64,000 nt of DNA from NCBI GenBank assembly GCA_023512345.1, contig JAILZT010000002.1:248001-312000 (forward strand), in the 5' to 3' direction. A program made the position numbers and the translations under genes. Positions 35,126 through 44,437 of the stretch are shown one piece after another (position 1 is the stretch's first letter; each line of letters opens with the position of its first letter). The notes under the pieces are model-generated. The model did no database searches. It had not been told where the DNA came from and saw only the letters and a list, made by a program, of their open reading frames with translations. The DNA is from Paenibacillus sp. Its GTDB lineage: Bacteria > Bacillota > Bacilli > Paenibacillales > Paenibacillaceae.

Positions 35126-37483
35126 ATGAAATTACGTAGAAAAATAGCCCTGTTTATCGCATGCATTGCTTTATTCGGACTGAGTATTACTTATTTATTC
35201 ATCCATCTTATCTTGCTTCATCGTTTTGACAGGCTGGATGAGGCCGATCTTCAGAAAACCTTGAAGCAAATTGTTGCTTCCTACAACGATGAATTGCAGA
35301 TGATGAATACGAGCCTTGTTAATTATTCAATGTGGGATGAGACCTTTGAATTTGCAGCTACAGCTTCTCCGGAGGAGGATCACTCCAACCATCCCTATAT
35401 TATAAGCAATTATGACCAATCCACTTATGAAACTAACGATTTCCATATGATGGCACTCTTGAATACCCGCGGAGAAGCTGTCTATGGGGGTACTTACTTT
35501 TCGGGGGACGAGGAAGTTTCTCCGTTATCTGCTGAACTATATAGGTTATTATCACAAGTCGTAAACAATCTTCCTGCTCTCACAAGCCCTTCGGACAGCA
35601 AATCAGGAATCGTTCTCCTGGATGATGGCCCTATGATGATTACCCTCTTGCCTATAGTCAGAAGTAATAATAGTGGAGTCATTCAAGGAACTGCCATCGC
35701 TGGCAGAATGATTAATCAAAAGGAAATTGAGCGCATCGGGCGGTTGAGCCCACTCGGCATTACCCTTGTACCAGTATCACCCTTACTTCTTAAAGAGAGC
35801 GAGGGGCAGAAGATCTGGACCTCCTCCCGAACGGAACATCTATTAACCATACACACCGTTATCGATGACTTATTCGGAAGCCCGGGAGTTGTATTGACGG
35901 TAGAGCACCCCCGCGAAATTTACCATAGCGGCCTTGAATCTATCCGCAGCTTCCGGCTGATCTATTTCTCTATAACCTTCCTAACAAGTATCGCAATCGC
36001 TCTCTATGTAAATCGCTCTATTCTACAGCGGATGGCTTCTTTAAACGGAAAAATTCGAGCGATTAGCAGCAGCCAAGATCTGTCGATCCGCATTAGCAGC
36101 ACCGTTAAGGATGAATTCAACGATGTGGAGAACGAATTTAATACCATGATATCATCTCTTCAATCCGCTCAAGAGAAGCTGCAAATACAAGCGAAGCTTG
36201 ACCCACTTACACAGCTGCCTAATCGCTCTTTATTTTTTGCGAAGTTAAATGAAGCGATAGAGAAAGCCAAACAGAATCACTCGCAAATTGCGCTGCTGTT
36301 CATTGATATTGACAACTTCAAGACCGTTAATGACAGCTGGGGACATGATTTCGGCGATGCTATTCTGAAGGAAATTTCGAGACGCATAACAGCTGCTGTA
36401 GGTGATAATAACCTGACCTCTCGTTTGGGAGGCGATGAGTTTACTATTCTTTTGGCGGATATTCATAAGAAAGAGGATATTACGTACCATTTGCACAACA
36501 TTCAAGAGGCATTGTCGGCACCTCATATCATTCAAGGACAACTCCTATACAGTACAGCCAGTATAGGTGTGAGCGTGTATCCTGAGAATGGGAAGGATGC
36601 TGAATTTCTAGTCAAACAGGCCGATCTGGCCATGTTCCATGTCAAGGAGTCCGGCAGGAATAACTTCTTTCAGTACTCAGACACACTTGAAGAAAGCATC
36701 CGCCGTAAGAAAGTGCTGAGACAGCAGCTCCTTTCCGCCATAGCCAATCAAGAATTAGAGGTTCATTACCAGCCTATACTTTCTTCAGATACACTTGAAA
36801 TCATTAAGGTGGAAGCATTACTGCGCTGGAACAGCTCCACTTATGGAGCGATTCCCCCTTCTGAATTTATCCCGCTCGCTGAATCAAATGGGTCAATTGT
36901 TAGCATCGGTAAATGGGTGTTTCAACAGGTTTGCGCTGATTTACGCATCTTCCATACTCAGGGCCTGTCCCTAAAAGCGGCTGTTAACATTTCTGCTATG
37001 CAGTTAATGCAACCGAACCTGCTTAATGATCTATTAGAAGCAGTACAAGATAGCGGCCTCACTCCGTCCTATCTAGAGCTTGAGATCACCGAAAGTGTTC
37101 TCATGTCAGGCGACAGCTTTTTCAACTCCCTACAACAGCTTAGAGAGCATGGCTTTCGGATTTCACTGGATGATTTCGGCACGGGATTCTCTTCATTAAG
37201 TTATCTGCGGCGCTTCCCTGTAGATGTAATCAAGATTGATCGTTCCTTCATCTCTGAGATCACGCATTTGGATTCGGATGACACACTGGTAAAAGCAATA
37301 ATAGAGTTAAGCCATAACCTGGGTCTATTGGTCGTTGCTGAAGGGATTGAGCTTAAATTACAATTTGATGTGCTGCGTAATTTAGGCAGTGATGAACTAC
37401 AGGGATATTATATTAGCAAGCCGCTAAGGGCATCAGGTATTATTTCCTTTTTGTCACAAAACACTCCATTTCACGACAAATAA
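35126..37483 (+). CDS. CHASE4-HAMP-GGDEF-EAL c-di-GMP signalling protein
   Basis: The 785-residue protein has TM1 at about 8-28, an extracellular CHASE4-type sensor (about 35-265; NYSMWDETFEF is typical), TM2, HAMP, then GGDEF (SRLGGDEF) and EAL (KVEALLRW). EAL residues DDFGTGFSS, ELEITES and VIKIDRSFI are kept, so phosphodiesterase activity is likely; GGDEF is intact but has no I-site. AAGGGGA precedes the ATG. The ligand of CHASE4 domains is unknown. The gene shares a Fur-box region with the menA-like gene. Confidence 0.92.
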   Translation: MKLRRKIALFIACIALFGLSITYLFIHLILLHRFDRLDEADLQKTLKQIVASYNDELQMMNTSLVNYSMWDETFEFAATASPEEDHSNHPYIISNYDQSTYETNDFHMMALLNTRGEAVYGGTYFSGDEEVSPLSAELYRLLSQVVNNLPALTSPSDSKSGIVLLDDGPMMITLLPIVRSNNSGVIQGTAIAGRMINQKEIERIGRLSPLGITLVPVSPLLLKESEGQKIWTSSRTEHLLTIHTVIDDLFGSPGVVLTVEHPREIYHSGLESIRSFRLIYFSITFLTSIAIALYVNRSILQRMASLNGKIRAISSSQDLSIRISSTVKDEFNDVENEFNTMISSLQSAQEKLQIQAKLDPLTQLPNRSLFFAKLNEAIEKAKQNHSQIALLFIDIDNFKTVNDSWGHDFGDAILKEISRRITAAVGDNNLTSRLGGDEFTILLADIHKKEDITYHLHNIQEALSAPHIIQGQLLYSTASIGVSVYPENGKDAEFLVKQADLAMFHVKESGRNNFFQYSDTLEESIRRKKVLRQQLLSAIANQELEVHYQPILSSDTLEIIKVEALLRWNSSTYGAIPPSEFIPLAESNGSIVSIGKWVFQQVCADLRIFHTQGLSLKAAVNISAMQLMQPNLLNDLLEAVQDSGLTPSYLELEITESVLMSGDSFFNSLQQLREHGFRISLDDFGTGFSSLSYLRRFPVDVIKIDRSFISEITHLDSDDTLVKAIIELSHNLGLLVVAEGIELKLQFDVLRNLGSDELQGYYISKPLRASGIISFLSQNTPFHDK

Positions 37484-37536
37484 TAGCAGTAGGTTATAGG
37501 CATTTTATTAGCGATATGGTATGATAGGCAAGCTTA

Positions 37537-37566
37537 TAACAGCGCCCTTTCGGGTGCTGTTATTTT
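37537..37566 (+). terminator. Rho-independent terminator of the CHASE4 gene
   Basis: TAACAGCGCCC and GGGTGCTGTTA pair over 11 bp (one G-T) with loop TTTC, followed by TTTT. Confidence 0.8.
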
Positions 37567-37605
37567 GAGCGAACACTTTTAATCATATTGGAGGCTTTTA
37601 CTTTT

Positions 37606-38229
37606 ATGTCAGCGCAATCCCCAACCACCCAATCTGTCAAAATTGTCAGTGCCGACCCTAGTGCTATCGGCTTATTCGGATTGGCTATCGTTACTCTCGT
37701 CGCTTCATCCCAGAAACTCGATATTACAACAGGTCTTAGTTTTGTTATTCCTTGGGCAGTCTTCCTTGGAGCATGTGCTCAGCTATTCGCCTGCATCCAG
37801 GATGCAAAGCACAATAACACATTTGGTATGACGGCTTTCGGAGCCTACGCATTTTTCTGGTTCAGTATGGCTGGAAGCTGGCTGATTAAGCTGGGCGTAT
37901 TCGGAACTGCATTGGCTGAATCCGTAGACCCTAAGCAACTCGGTTTTGCCTTCCTTGGTTATTTAGTCTTTACGCTGTTTATGACTATCGGTGCAGTAGA
38001 AACCAACAAAGTACTGCTCACCATCTTCATATTGATTGACTTTCTATTCCTTGGGCTTACCTTTGATTCTTTCGGAATCGCTGCTGAAGCTTTCCACAAG
38101 CTTGCTGCCTACTCGGAGCTTGCCATTGGTATAGTTTCGCTCTATGGCTGTGGTGCCTCTGTACTAAACGCTCATTTCGGACGCACTTTCCTTCCTATAG
38201 GAGCTCCGCTTCGTATCTTCAAGAAATAG
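37606..38229 (+). CDS. satP: GPR1/FUN34/YaaH (SatP) family acetate-type transporter
   Basis: The 207-residue protein has six membrane helices and the family pattern SADPSAIGLFGLAIVTLV near the N-terminus, where yeast and E. coli members have NPxPLGL. Such proteins move acetate or succinate with protons. GGAGG precedes the ATG at 37606 by about 10 bases; an upstream in-frame TTG is part of that ribosome site and not a start. It stands alone with a strong terminator. Confidence 0.88.
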   Translation: MSAQSPTTQSVKIVSADPSAIGLFGLAIVTLVASSQKLDITTGLSFVIPWAVFLGACAQLFACIQDAKHNNTFGMTAFGAYAFFWFSMAGSWLIKLGVFGTALAESVDPKQLGFAFLGYLVFTLFMTIGAVETNKVLLTIFILIDFLFLGLTFDSFGIAAEAFHKLAAYSELAIGIVSLYGCGASVLNAHFGRTFLPIGAPLRIFKK

Positions 38230-38257
38230 GCTGAGAATTTTTAAATTTCAAAAGAAT

Positions 38258-38305
38258 GGATAAGCAAGCAGTCACCGCAAGGTGCTGCCCGTTTATCCTT
38301 TTTTT
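38258..38305 (+). terminator. Rho-independent terminator of the SatP-like gene
   Basis: GGATAA and TTATCC close a hairpin with an inner CACC-gcaa-GGTG stem, followed by seven T. Confidence 0.85.
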
Positions 38306-38468
38306 ATTTTTATTCGGTTTTAAAACATGATTTTTCTTGCGCAATGGCTATAAAAATGACATGCTATAGAAACACCTACGACATTTCTCGACATTTTTCT
38401 CGTATGCCGGAATTATTCCTTTAAGTGACAATAAATAATGTTGATATTACGTATATCGGAGGCAATTT

Positions 38469-40613
38469 ATGGATTTCATTAATAAAAAGCCTTTGACGAT
38501 CATCCTCGGCTTCCTAGTCGTCCTTCAAATCTCTCTATTCTACTTCTATACTCTATCGGTGAACCGGGAATACCATGCTCTGGAGTCCGATTTATCCTCA
38601 CAGGCTATTATGCTAACATCCAACATTGAAGAGAGAGTGTCGATTGTAAAAGGTGTCAATTCCTTCATCCAAACGGTTGGCTTTGATGCTGACCCTAACG
38701 TTATTAACCGCTATTTGGCTATGGCCTTCAACAATTCCAAGCACGTGATGAACATAATAATCGCACCCAATGGCATTATTAAATACCTTTATCCACTCGA
38801 GGGTAATGAAGCGATTCTCAATAAGAGCTTGCTGCTGGACTCTGTATTATCATCGCCGGGTCTTATCCAAGAAACCATACGATCACGAAGAATAACCGTA
38901 GATGGTCCAAGAACCCTTGCTCAAGGCAACAAAGGCATGGTGATCAGGCAGGCCTTATATCAAGGCGACACCTTTAACGGTATTGTCTCAGTCACTTTAC
39001 GTATAGATGATATCGTGAATCAATTCCTATTGGAGGACTCTGAAGTTTTTGTTGCCAAGGATAACGGAGCTTTCCTATTTGGCAATCAACAGCCCAATAA
39101 CAACGGCAAGCTCATAACAGTTCCTATTAAGCTTTATAACCAGGAATGGATAATGGGGCTTACTCTTGATCCACATAAAAAATGGGCAGTACTAAGAGAA
39201 ATCCTGACAATCGACTTTGCCTTCCTTCTAATTATCGCCTTTATACTCTACATATTATGGAATCAAAGTCGTTTCAACCAAGAACTTGAGCGTATTGTTA
39301 GTATCCGCACACGTGATTTACGGATATCCGAGCGACTATATGAGAAGCTTGCCAACTACGACAGTCTGACTGAGATTCCAAACCGACGATTTTTCATGGA
39401 CGAATTTGATCGACTGCTGCAAACTGCAGAACTTACCCAGACCTACACTCTATTCTTTCTGGATTTGAATAAGTTCAAGGAAATTAATGATACGCTGGGG
39501 CATTCGGCAGGTGATCAGGTCATTAAGACTATAGCGAAAAGAATCGTAGAGGGTAATCTGCCGTTCCGAATATTCGCACGTACTGGCGGGGATGAATTCG
39601 TCATGCTATTCGAGGATTTACCACGAGAGCAAATCCCTATTATCGTTGATCGAATTCGTACACTCATCTCTGAAACTATATATATGGCCGGTACCCAACT
39701 TAACTTGTCAACAAGTATTGGTGTTTCCCTGTATCCGGAGCATTCCTTAGATAAAGAGGATCTGTTGAAATTTGCCGACATGTCGATGTATCAGGCTAAA
39801 CTGATGGATGGTCCAGACTATTACCTGTTCAACAAGGAATTAAAAGAAAAGCTTGTGCAAAAAACAATGATTGGTAAAAACCTGAAATCTGCTCTAGAGA
39901 ACAATGAATTCGTGCTCTATTATCAACCCCAAGTCAATGCAATCACCGGAGAAATTACCGGGATAGAAGCACTTATCCGCTGGAACCACCCTGAAAAGGG
40001 CTTAATCGGGCCTGGTCATTTCATTGGTGCTGTAGAAGAAGCCGGACTCATGATTCAGCTTACGGACTGGGTTATTCGTGAAGTATGCAGACAGCTTTGT
40101 GAATGGCGAGCAGACGGGATGAAGTTGCTGCGTACCTCCATTAACATCTCAAATAGCTGGTTCTACAACCGAAATTTAATCGAGAATCTATTCTCCATTC
40201 TGGAGCAATATCAATTGGAGACCGATGTACTGGAGTTTGAAATTACAGAGAGCACCGCTCTTCTTGAGGAGCACTATCCACTCTTGCAGCAAATGCGTGA
40301 CCGAGGCATAATAGTATCCATTGATGATTTTGGTACGAAATATTCTTCGCTTAATTATCTGAAACATTTCCCGGTCAATAAAATCAAAATTGACCGCACA
40401 TTCATTAGCGGGATTGGTGTGAGCTCTATTGATGAAACGATTATTAAATCCATAGCTCTTGTTGCTTCCCAGCTCGGATATGAATTGATAGCTGAAGGTG
40501 TGGAAACTCAAGAGCAGGCTGATTTTCTGATCAAGCATGAATGCCACCATATCCAAGGATTCTTCTATTACATTCCGCTGCCCGCCAATGAAATTCGCAA
40601 GCTATTCCGATAA
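38469..40613 (+). CDS. CHASE-GGDEF-EAL c-di-GMP signalling protein
   Basis: The 714-residue protein has TM1 at about 10-30, an extracellular CHASE-type sensor (about 45-225; KYLYPLEGNEAILNKSLL fits), TM2 near 240-260, then GGDEF (ARTGGDEF) and EAL (GIEALIRW). EAL catalytic residues DDFGTKYSS, EFEITES and KIKIDRTFI remain. No I-site Arg/Asp pair precedes GGDEF. CHASE domains bind small ligands such as cytokinin-like molecules or peptides; the ligand is open here. CGGAGG precedes the ATG. A small membrane-protein gene follows 54 bases later. Confidence 0.91.
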   Translation: MDFINKKPLTIILGFLVVLQISLFYFYTLSVNREYHALESDLSSQAIMLTSNIEERVSIVKGVNSFIQTVGFDADPNVINRYLAMAFNNSKHVMNIIIAPNGIIKYLYPLEGNEAILNKSLLLDSVLSSPGLIQETIRSRRITVDGPRTLAQGNKGMVIRQALYQGDTFNGIVSVTLRIDDIVNQFLLEDSEVFVAKDNGAFLFGNQQPNNNGKLITVPIKLYNQEWIMGLTLDPHKKWAVLREILTIDFAFLLIIAFILYILWNQSRFNQELERIVSIRTRDLRISERLYEKLANYDSLTEIPNRRFFMDEFDRLLQTAELTQTYTLFFLDLNKFKEINDTLGHSAGDQVIKTIAKRIVEGNLPFRIFARTGGDEFVMLFEDLPREQIPIIVDRIRTLISETIYMAGTQLNLSTSIGVSLYPEHSLDKEDLLKFADMSMYQAKLMDGPDYYLFNKELKEKLVQKTMIGKNLKSALENNEFVLYYQPQVNAITGEITGIEALIRWNHPEKGLIGPGHFIGAVEEAGLMIQLTDWVIREVCRQLCEWRADGMKLLRTSINISNSWFYNRNLIENLFSILEQYQLETDVLEFEITESTALLEEHYPLLQQMRDRGIIVSIDDFGTKYSSLNYLKHFPVNKIKIDRTFISGIGVSSIDETIIKSIALVASQLGYELIAEGVETQEQADFLIKHECHHIQGFFYYIPLPANEIRKLFR

Positions 40614-40667
40614 TGGGCTATACTATTATTTATAATCCTATGGAACAAAAGAAAGGACTTTGACAAG

Positions 40668-40985
40668 ATGAATGCTTTTACGAATTCCGAACTGATAGGT
40701 ACGGCCATTTTCGCTCTGATTTTGGTAATTCTCGCTTACCGTATCATTCGCGGCATGCCCACAATGACTGGAGACATTTCAGCGCTCCGCAAGAGAACGC
40801 TCGTCTGGACTCAAGTAGCCTTAGTGCTAACAGTCCTACAGTTGAACTTCAAAGCCGGCGATTGGCGGTTTGCTATTATACTGGGGCTCATTGTCCTGTT
40901 TACTGGCAGTGTATGGCTTGCAGCCCGCCACTATGACCTCCTTCGTCCGACAGAACCTGAATCTGCTGATGAAGATAAAGAATAA
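40668..40985 (+). CDS. Small membrane protein of unknown function
   Basis: I do not recognise this 105-residue protein. It has three likely membrane helices (about 8-27, 46-64 and 68-86) with a basic loop GDISALRKRT between the first two and an acidic, Glu/Asp-rich tail (PTEPESADEDKE). AAAGGA precedes the ATG. It lies 54 bases after the CHASE-GGDEF-EAL gene on the same strand and ahead of a strong terminator, so the two probably share a transcript. Confidence 0.72.
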   Translation: MNAFTNSELIGTAIFALILVILAYRIIRGMPTMTGDISALRKRTLVWTQVALVLTVLQLNFKAGDWRFAIILGLIVLFTGSVWLAARHYDLLRPTEPESADEDKE

Positions 40986-40997
40986 CAATAGTGAAAA

Positions 40998-41044
40998 GGG
41001 CTGTCCCATAAGTAGAATTTTCTACGAATGGGGCAGTTCTTTTG
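40998..41044 (+). terminator. Rho-independent terminator
   Basis: GGGCTGTCCCAT pairs with ATGGGGCAGTTC (12 bp with G-T pairs), with an inner GTAGA/TCTAC stem, followed by TTTTG. It ends the unit that contains the small membrane-protein gene. Confidence 0.85.
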
Positions 41045-41086
41045 TTTATATGAATTGTACAAATTATTACTTGTTGGGATTTGGTA

Positions 41087-41186
41087 GTAACTACGGTGAA
41101 TGTTGGACTTCCAGCCGCTGTTGTCTCCGGATTTTTACCGCTAAGGAAAATAAATAAAATCTGGAGAGCACAGCGATTGGAGCAAC
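41087..41186. repeat. Palindromic dispersed repeat, copy A (diverged)
   Basis: The copy begins GTAACTACGGTGAATGTTGG and shares the GCCGCTGTTGTCTCC block with copies at 49.2 and 55.7 kb. Left arm 41116-41135 (CGCTGT, CTCC, GATTTT) pairs with right arm 41156-41175 (AAAATC, GGAG, ACAGCG). Beyond 41186 the sequence differs from the other copies. It fills most of the 354-bp gap 40986-41339; I see no gene there. Confidence 0.72.
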
Positions 41187-41339
41187 GGTCCGTTCGCGGA
41201 GCGTCCGCTGACCACAACAACTTAAGTCTTACTCATTTGCACGGCTTTTGGGATAGCCCCTTGTTCTATCTTATCAGCCTGAATACTTTTACATCGCAGA
41301 CCCATACTAAGGGCATTCCAGATTTAACGGAGGCGACCG

Positions 41340-41816
41340 ATGGGTAAAAAACTGAATTTACTTATGTTTAGTGGTGAATACGATAAGGCCATGGCAGGCT
41401 TAATTTTGGCGAATGCAGCCAAGGATATCGATGTGGAGGTTACAATGTTCTTTTCCTTCTGGGGGCTTTTTTTGGTGCGTGATCCAGAGACCATGACACT
41501 AGAGGATAAAAGTATTTACGAAAAGATCATGGATGTAGTTACCCCTAAAGGACCGGAGCATTTGCCGCTGTCGCGTATGAATTTCAGCGGCCTTGGACGA
41601 ATGATGCTGGAAGAGATGATTGAGGATCAGGGAGCGCCTAAACTGATTCACTTCCTGAAAGGTGCCCGCAAAAAAAATATTAAGTTTTACGCCTGCAAGC
41701 TCTCCGTAGAAATCATGGGCTTCAAGCCAGAGGAACTGCTTCCGGAGGTTGAGATCATTGAAGCCTCCGCCTATCTGAAGGATGCTCTTGAAAGCGATAT
41801 GCAGCTGTTTATTTAG
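41340..41816 (+). CDS. DsrE/DsrF-like sulfur-relay family protein
   Basis: The 158-residue protein matches the DsrE2-like family: KLNLLMFSGEYDKAMAGLILANAA at the N-terminus, VEVTMFFSFWGLFLVRD, and the Cys segment KFYACKLSVEIMGF near residue 120. That Cys is at the place where sulfur-relay proteins carry a persulfide. GGAGG precedes the ATG. The next gene, 85 bases on, encodes a Cys-desulfurase-like aminotransferase, so sulfur transfer between the two is a reasonable inference. Confidence 0.85.
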   Translation: MGKKLNLLMFSGEYDKAMAGLILANAAKDIDVEVTMFFSFWGLFLVRDPETMTLEDKSIYEKIMDVVTPKGPEHLPLSRMNFSGLGRMMLEEMIEDQGAPKLIHFLKGARKKNIKFYACKLSVEIMGFKPEELLPEVEIIEASAYLKDALESDMQLFI

Positions 41817-41901
41817 CTTTTTATAGGCATTAACCTAATTCCTTCAGCAGGCATATACTAAGCCTATATTTCATAGAAACTGCTGGCTGGAGGGATTGTC
41901 C

Positions 41902-43407
41902 ATGCTAAGTATCATCCCCGCCGCTTCTACAGAGACACCAACCTCTCTGCAAGAGCATTTCAGACCCTATCGTGAACATACGATTGGCATGCGGCACTGC
42001 ATTACCACTCCATATGGAACCTTGCCGATGCTGTATACCGACTGGACCGCAAGCGGTCGTCTGTACGAGCCTATTGAACGCAGGCTGCAGGAGACCTTTG
42101 GCCCGTTTATCGCCAATCCGCATACCGAATCCAATACAACCGGACTGACTATGACAATGGCCTACAATGAAGCCCGGAGTATAATAAAAAAACATGTCCA
42201 TGCCTCCCAACAGGATGCGCTGCTCTTCTGTGGATACGGCACGACCGGAGCTATCAATAAATTGCAGCGGATCCTTGGCCTTAAGAAGCCCGAATGGCTT
42301 CAGGAGCGGGGGATGCTGCCGCAGGAGGATCGTCCGATTATTTTCATCAGCCACATGGAGCATCATTCGAATATTCTGCCTTGGCAGGAGAGTATCGGAG
42401 AGTTGGTGGTAGTTCCTCCGGGAAAGGATGGAAATGTAGACCCCGAGCAGCTTGATGCGGTTTTGAATAGGTACCGCAACCGCCGTTATAAGATTGGCAG
42501 CTTCACGGCCTGCTCTAATGTAACGGGTATAGAGACACCCTATCACAAACTAGCTGCGGTCATGCACAAGCATGGGGGTTATTGCTTTATAGATTACGCA
42601 GCCAGCGCTCCCTATACAGATATAGACATGCACCCTCCATCTCCAGCGGAGAAGCTGGATGCCATTTTTTTCTCCCCTCACAAATTTCTAGGAGGTCCCG
42701 GTTCAGGGGGAATCCTTGTCTTCGATACTGGACTTTACAACAGCCGTTTTCCAGATGAGCCAGGTGGAGGAACGGTTGTATGGGTTAATCCGTGGGGCGG
42801 AAGATGTTATACCAACGACATTGAAATTCGCGAGGACGGGGGAACCCCTGGGTTCATGGGTGCTTTTCGGACAGCACTCTGCCTGAATCTTAAAGATACA
42901 ATGAAGGTTGAATATATGAGACTGCGGGAGAAGGAGCTGTGTCATATATTGCTGCAAGGTCTGGACACCATACCCGGCGTGAATATATTAGCAGGTGACC
43001 ACTCCCAGCGCCTCGGTATCGTTTCTTTTACCCTTCAGAACATTCATTACAACCTTGTGGTCCAACTGCTCAACGACCGTTTCGGGATTCAAGCTCGCGG
43101 AGGCTGCGCCTGTGCTGGTCCCTATGGCCATTTTCTACTCGGCATCGGCCCTAAGCTGTCCTCTCAAATCTCGGAGACACTGAATACAGGCGATCAATCG
43201 GAAAGGCCTGGGTGGGTCCGCGTTTCTTTACACCCCATAATGACAGACCTGGAAATCCACAAGATTGTAGAAGCCGTAAGATCAATTGCTCATCATATCA
43301 GAGAGTGGCAAAGAGACTACCGCTATAATGCGATAACGAATAGCTGGGAGCACAGGAGCGCCGTGAAGCAGGGCGAGGCCGAAATCTGCAACCTTTTTAC
43401 AATATAA
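41902..43407 (+). CDS. Class V aminotransferase, cysteine desulfurase-like
   Basis: The 501-residue PLP enzyme shows the fold-type I class V motifs: GYGTTGAINKL, SHMEHHSNILPW, the Asp in CFIDYAASAPYTDID and the PLP Lys in SPHKFLGGPGSGG. The C-terminal loop RGGCACAGPYGHFLLGI has two Cys at the place of the SufS/NifS sulfur-accepting Cys, though the loop differs from both. It is about 90 residues longer than a typical SufS. I start at ATG 41902 with GGAGGG eight bases upstream; TTG 41896 is too close to it. Substrate could be cysteine, selenocysteine or kynurenine-like. Confidence 0.85.
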   Translation: MLSIIPAASTETPTSLQEHFRPYREHTIGMRHCITTPYGTLPMLYTDWTASGRLYEPIERRLQETFGPFIANPHTESNTTGLTMTMAYNEARSIIKKHVHASQQDALLFCGYGTTGAINKLQRILGLKKPEWLQERGMLPQEDRPIIFISHMEHHSNILPWQESIGELVVVPPGKDGNVDPEQLDAVLNRYRNRRYKIGSFTACSNVTGIETPYHKLAAVMHKHGGYCFIDYAASAPYTDIDMHPPSPAEKLDAIFFSPHKFLGGPGSGGILVFDTGLYNSRFPDEPGGGTVVWVNPWGGRCYTNDIEIREDGGTPGFMGAFRTALCLNLKDTMKVEYMRLREKELCHILLQGLDTIPGVNILAGDHSQRLGIVSFTLQNIHYNLVVQLLNDRFGIQARGGCACAGPYGHFLLGIGPKLSSQISETLNTGDQSERPGWVRVSLHPIMTDLEIHKIVEAVRSIAHHIREWQRDYRYNAITNSWEHRSAVKQGEAEICNLFTI

Positions 43408-43413
43408 ATAGCA

Positions 43414-43457
43414 AAAGGTGCCCCATCAGCCATCTTCCGGCCATTTGGGACACCTTT
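43414..43457. terminator. Bidirectional Rho-independent terminator
   Basis: AAAGGTG-n-CCC pairs with GGG-n-CACCTTT. It separates the convergent aminotransferase and aldo/keto reductase genes. Confidence 0.8.
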
Positions 43458-43464
43458 ATACATC

Positions 43465-44391
43465 TTAGGCCATTGCTTGAGGATGATCAGCCTTCACCAT
43501 ATCCAATTCAGCAGCCTCGGCATTAGAAACGACCTGCTCTACATTTTTACAACCCGGAATTACACTAGTTACAGCGGGGTTCTGAAGACACCATGCGAGC
43601 GCCCATTGCGCCATAGGTATATCACGCGGCACTTCATTTGCCGCAATGTCTTGAACTTCCTTCAACTTCCTATTCCTTACATCCTCGTTATGATTAGCCC
43701 GCACATCACCCTGCTGGAACACCGCATCCGGCTTATATTTACCGCTTAAATACCCGCTGGACAAAGGAACCCGTGCCAATACCCCAAGATTATGCTCCAT
43801 ACAAAGCGGGAAGATTTGTTCCTCCGGAGTACGATCCAACCTATTATAGACAACCTGTATAACCTCTGCTTGTACACCCGGTGCTGATGAGGTCTGATAC
43901 TCCCCTTGGTTGGAGGCACTAATGGAAACTCCCAGATGACGGATCTTCCCTGCCTGCACCTGTCTATCGAGCATACTCCATAATTTATCATTATTGAATT
44001 CGTTATCCGTTCCGGAGTGGAATTGGTACAGGTCTACATACTCACTCTGAAGCGCCCGCAGGGAATCGTCCAACTGCTTCAATACATCCTCTGCACTCCA
44101 TAACTGTTCCCGTTCCAAATGACCTTTGAAATGATGACCGAACTTCGTGGCCACAATCCAGTCCTCGCGTTTGCGGCGGGCTAGATAACTCCCGATAAAT
44201 TTCTCTGACAAGTGATCTCCATAGCATTCTGCCGTATCTAACAGATTAATACCAAGCTCCCCAGCCTTATCAAGCATGGCATCCACTTCAACCTGAGTAA
44301 AATCCTTCCCCCACTCTCCGCCAAACTGCCATGTTCCCAGTCCAATAACAGATACTTTCATTCCCGTACTTCCAAGCTTACGAAACTTCAT
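43465..44391 (-). CDS. Aldo/keto reductase
   Basis: The 308-residue TIM-barrel enzyme has the catalytic tetrad in place: Asp and Tyr in LLDTAECYG, Lys in IVATKFGHH and His in LYQFHSG. The NAD(P) region near the C-terminus reads AWCLQNPAVTSVIPGCKN. It would reduce aldehydes or ketones and resembles general stress-type YhdN/IolS enzymes. TAGGAGG precedes the ATG. It is a single-gene unit. Confidence 0.92.
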   Translation of the reverse strand: MKFRKLGSTGMKVSVIGLGTWQFGGEWGKDFTQVEVDAMLDKAGELGINLLDTAECYGDHLSEKFIGSYLARRKREDWIVATKFGHHFKGHLEREQLWSAEDVLKQLDDSLRALQSEYVDLYQFHSGTDNEFNNDKLWSMLDRQVQAGKIRHLGVSISASNQGEYQTSSAPGVQAEVIQVVYNRLDRTPEEQIFPLCMEHNLGVLARVPLSSGYLSGKYKPDAVFQQGDVRANHNEDVRNRKLKEVQDIAANEVPRDIPMAQWALAWCLQNPAVTSVIPGCKNVEQVVSNAEAAELDMVKADHPQAMA

Positions 44392-44437
44392 ACGGTACCT
44401 CCTAAGATTGATTTGCTATAACAACACGCCACAACTA

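Noticed and set aside
41905-42546. 213-codon minus-strand frame opposite the class V aminotransferase
   Set aside because: It lies wholly within a gene with intact PLP motifs; no ribosome site or domain supports it.
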